The translations under genes and the position numbers were made by a program. Positions 61,902 to 64,000 of a DNA stretch of 64,000 nucleotides are shown here, piece after piece. Below the pieces are notes generated by a model that was not told the DNA's origin, ran no database searches, and saw nothing but the letters and a program-made list of their open reading frames with translations. Every line of letters begins with the position of its first letter. Within the stretch, counting starts at the first letter, position 1. The DNA is taken from positions 1 to 64,000 of the forward strand of contig NZ_FQUT01000019.1 in NCBI RefSeq assembly GCF_900129245.1, in the 5' to 3' direction. This DNA comes from Chryseobacterium arachidis (GTDB taxonomy: Bacteria; Bacteroidota; Bacteroidia; Flavobacteriales; Weeksellaceae).

Positions 61902-63876
61902 ATACGACAATAAACGTAAAAATACTTTACGATGGGGCTACCTCTTTGCAGTGGTAGCTTTGTGCGTGTTTGTCATGTTCTTGGCGAGGATTATTATTCT
62001 TCAGAACACGAATGTTCAGGAAATCAAAGATGATTACATCAACAGCAATTACAGAACTGCCACCTTAAAGGCTGCCCGTGGAAATTTATACGCTTCAGAC
62101 GGCTCCATTTTGGCAACAACGGTCATGCGCTACGACATTTATCTTGATTTTAAAACCATGAAAGATACGGTCTACAGCAATAATATTGGTGCTTTAACTG
62201 ATTCTTTAAGCAAGATGTTCGGAAAGCCAAGAATTGAATACAGAAATAGATTCGACGAGCAGAGAAAAAAGAAAAACCAATACTACACTTTAGTAAAAGG
62301 TCTTGATTTTGACCAATACGACAGAATCCGAAAGTTTCCGATTTTTAAGAAAGGTAAAAACAAAGGAGGCTTCATCGTAGACAGAAATTACAAGAGAGAG
62401 CTCGCAACTTCAGAAATCGGAGCAGGAACCATAGGAATGGATAATGGTGAAGTAAAAGCCGGTCTTGAAGGCGCATTTTCAAAATATTTAAGGGGAACCG
62501 ACGGAAAAAGATTAGAGCAAAGAATCAATTCATCTCAATGGAAACCCATTGATTACTGGAAAGTTCAGGAACCCGTTGACGGTGAAGATGTTTACACGAC
62601 TTTAGATCTTAGAATTCAGGATATTGCACACTCGGCTTTACAGAAACAGTTGATCAATTTCGAAGCAAAGCACGGAACTGTCATTGTGATGGAGGTTGGA
62701 ACAGGGAAAGTTCGTGCCATGGTTAATTTAAGAAGAAATGATGACGGAGATTATGTTGATTCTTATAATTATGCTTTAAAAGATAATATCGAACCTGGTT
62801 CTACATTTAAAACGATTTCTCTTTTAGCCGCAATGGACGATGGCTTCATCGATGAAAATACAACCGTTGATGTAGGAAACGGAGTCTGGGTGTATGCTAA
62901 ACAACGAATTTCAGACGGTCACGGTGGCGGAACTTATGACATCAGTGATGTTTTGGCTAAGTCGAGTAACGTAGGTTCTGCAAAATTAATTACAAAATAT
63001 TACGCCGAAAAACCACAGATCTTCCTTGATCATTTAAGACGCTGGAAATTATTTGATAAAATGGATATCGAGCTTCCGGGAATTACAAAACCAAAAATTT
63101 TAACTCCCGAAAGTAAAAGATGGAATGCGGCCACACTGGCATCAATAGCTTACGGATATTCTACGAACATCAACTTATTACAATTAGCAACTTTCTATAA
63201 CGGAGTTGCTAATGGTGGCAAAATGCTAAAACCTCTTTTCATTGATAAAATCATGAAAGACGGAAAAATAATGTACTCTGCAAAACCTGAAGTAATGGTT
63301 GATAAAATGGCTTCTGAAAAAGCGATTAAAATGATGACGAGCGCATTAACGAAAGCTGTTGAAAAAGGAACAGGGAAAAGCATCTTCACACCAAATTTAA
63401 AAATGGCAGGAAAAACCGGAACCGCAAGATTTGAATATTGGTTGCCCGGCCCGATGAAATATCGTGCATCATTTGCAGGCTTCTACCCGGCCGATAATCC
63501 GAAATATACATGTTACGTGATGATCAGCGAACCGAATACGGCAAAAGGATTTTACGGAGGAACGGTTTCCGCACCGGTTTTTAAAGAAATTGCAGGAAAA
63601 ACGTTTTTAAAAACACCGCAAAATATTGAAAGAGAAATGCTTGTCGACAAAAAGGTAAACCTTAACAAAATGGTAGAACCAAATGTAAAAATAGCAGTTA
63701 ACAATAAGCAAATGCCAAGCGTAGTCGGATTAATCGGTAAAAATGTAATCCCTCAATTGGAAAGCTTAGGATATCGTGTAGATTACAAAGGAGTTGGGAG
63801 AGTTAAAGAACAATTCCCGTTGGAAGGAACAACTATCAGCAAGAACCAGAGGATTTATTTGTCTCTGCAGAATTAA
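61885..63876 (+). CDS. ftsI: Penicillin-binding protein with PASTA domain (FtsI)
   Basis: A 663-residue protein. A membrane helix (LFAVVALCVFVMFLARIII) is followed by the dimerisation domain (AARGNLYASDGSILATT) and the transpeptidase: active Ser306 in GSTFK, SSN at 360-362, KTG at 510-512. The C-terminal ~65 residues form one PASTA domain (MPSVVGLIGKNVIPQLESLG). It cross-links septal peptidoglycan. Confidence 0.95.
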   Translation: MQKPSEYDNKRKNTLRWGYLFAVVALCVFVMFLARIIILQNTNVQEIKDDYINSNYRTATLKAARGNLYASDGSILATTVMRYDIYLDFKTMKDTVYSNNIGALTDSLSKMFGKPRIEYRNRFDEQRKKKNQYYTLVKGLDFDQYDRIRKFPIFKKGKNKGGFIVDRNYKRELATSEIGAGTIGMDNGEVKAGLEGAFSKYLRGTDGKRLEQRINSSQWKPIDYWKVQEPVDGEDVYTTLDLRIQDIAHSALQKQLINFEAKHGTVIVMEVGTGKVRAMVNLRRNDDGDYVDSYNYALKDNIEPGSTFKTISLLAAMDDGFIDENTTVDVGNGVWVYAKQRISDGHGGGTYDISDVLAKSSNVGSAKLITKYYAEKPQIFLDHLRRWKLFDKMDIELPGITKPKILTPESKRWNAATLASIAYGYSTNINLLQLATFYNGVANGGKMLKPLFIDKIMKDGKIMYSAKPEVMVDKMASEKAIKMMTSALTKAVEKGTGKSIFTPNLKMAGKTGTARFEYWLPGPMKYRASFAGFYPADNPKYTCYVMISEPNTAKGFYGGTVSAPVFKEIAGKTFLKTPQNIEREMLVDKKVNLNKMVEPNVKIAVNNKQMPSVVGLIGKNVIPQLESLGYRVDYKGVGRVKEQFPLEGTTISKNQRIYLSLQN

Positions 63877-63884
63877 AAAAGAGA

Positions 63885-63977
63885 GTCCCGAAGGGACGAT
63901 TTAAATTAGGATAGGATCATAATCCTATTAAAGAACCCGAAGGGTTCAATATAAATAGCCGTAAGTGAAACTTATGG
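63885..63977. repeat. Array of four short hairpins (REP-like)
   Basis: GTCCC-GAA-GGGAC (63885-63897), ATAGGAT-CATA-ATCCTAT (63911-63928), GAACCC-GAA-GGGTTC (63933-63947) and CCGTAAGT-GAA-ACTTATGG (63959-63977). Three share a GAA triloop. The array follows ftsI and runs toward the window end. It resembles repetitive extragenic palindromes, possibly mobile-element derived; the first hairpin may also terminate ftsI. Confidence 0.6.
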
Positions 63978-64000
63978 AAATAATAAAGACAGCAAAAGAC

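Noticed and set aside
1..64000. CRISPR arrays, prophage or insertion sequences
   Set aside because: No direct-repeat array with regular spacers, integrase, transposase or phage structural genes was seen.

Overview
The window looks like a piece of chromosome from a Flavobacteriia bacterium close to Chryseobacterium (Weeksellaceae). The signs are low GC, promoters with a TAnnTTTG -7 box, very short or absent leaders without a Shine-Dalgarno, a type IX secretion sorting domain, a GLPGLI-family gene, TonB-dependent receptors paired with PepSY proteins, and CFB-type double-glycine peptides. No prophage, transposase or CRISPR array is visible.

1-11 kb holds a broken GLPGLI gene, tRNA-Asn, a DUF5686/carboxypeptidase-like protein, a GG-leader peptide, rplU-rpmA, a zinc-metallopeptidase lipoprotein, a PQQ-type sugar dehydrogenase, a BlaI/M56 pair with a palindromic operator on its own -7 box, and a secreted PNGase F-like protein. 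11-20.6 kb holds uvrB, DUF3820, an AI-2E-type permease with two multi-pass membrane proteins, pabB-pabC (folate), menD (menaquinone), a 2-oxoglutarate oxygenase and a parS site. 20.6-36 kb holds a second GG-leader peptide, an acyltransferase, miaE-DUF502, an FAD monooxygenase/PatB-like aminotransferase pair, a radical SAM protein, an AsmA-like giant, DUF2797, a nucleotide-sugar epimerase, DUF2795 and secA.

36-45.5 kb is a probable siderophore uptake region, with two TonB-dependent receptors and two paralogous PepSY membrane proteins. It is followed by a ROK protein without the family's zinc cysteines, a third GG-leader peptide and msrA. 58-64 kb holds elaA-engB, an alpha/beta hydrolase and the start of the division/cell-wall cluster (mraZ-rsmH-ftsL-ftsI) with a MraZ-type operator. 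The window ends in an array of short hairpins.

The most unusual part is 47.8-57.8 kb. A TPR lipoprotein histidine kinase and its response regulator lie next to a small secreted Gly/Pro-rich peptide gene with a structured leader. They are followed by a tight ten-gene operon: a YjzC-like peptide, a YegP-like protein, a PD-(D/E)XK HsdR-N-type nuclease, a Cys-rich SH3 lipoprotein, a PH-SHOCT protein, a TM2 protein, a small membrane protein, a TerB-like protein, a coiled-coil membrane protein and a VWA-like lipoprotein. The operon promoter and the promoter of the divergent membrane-protein gene both carry the inverted repeat TTACGG-N4-CCGTAA, exactly 25 bases before the TTTG of the -7 box. I infer a self-contained envelope-stress or defence regulon whose function is not established.
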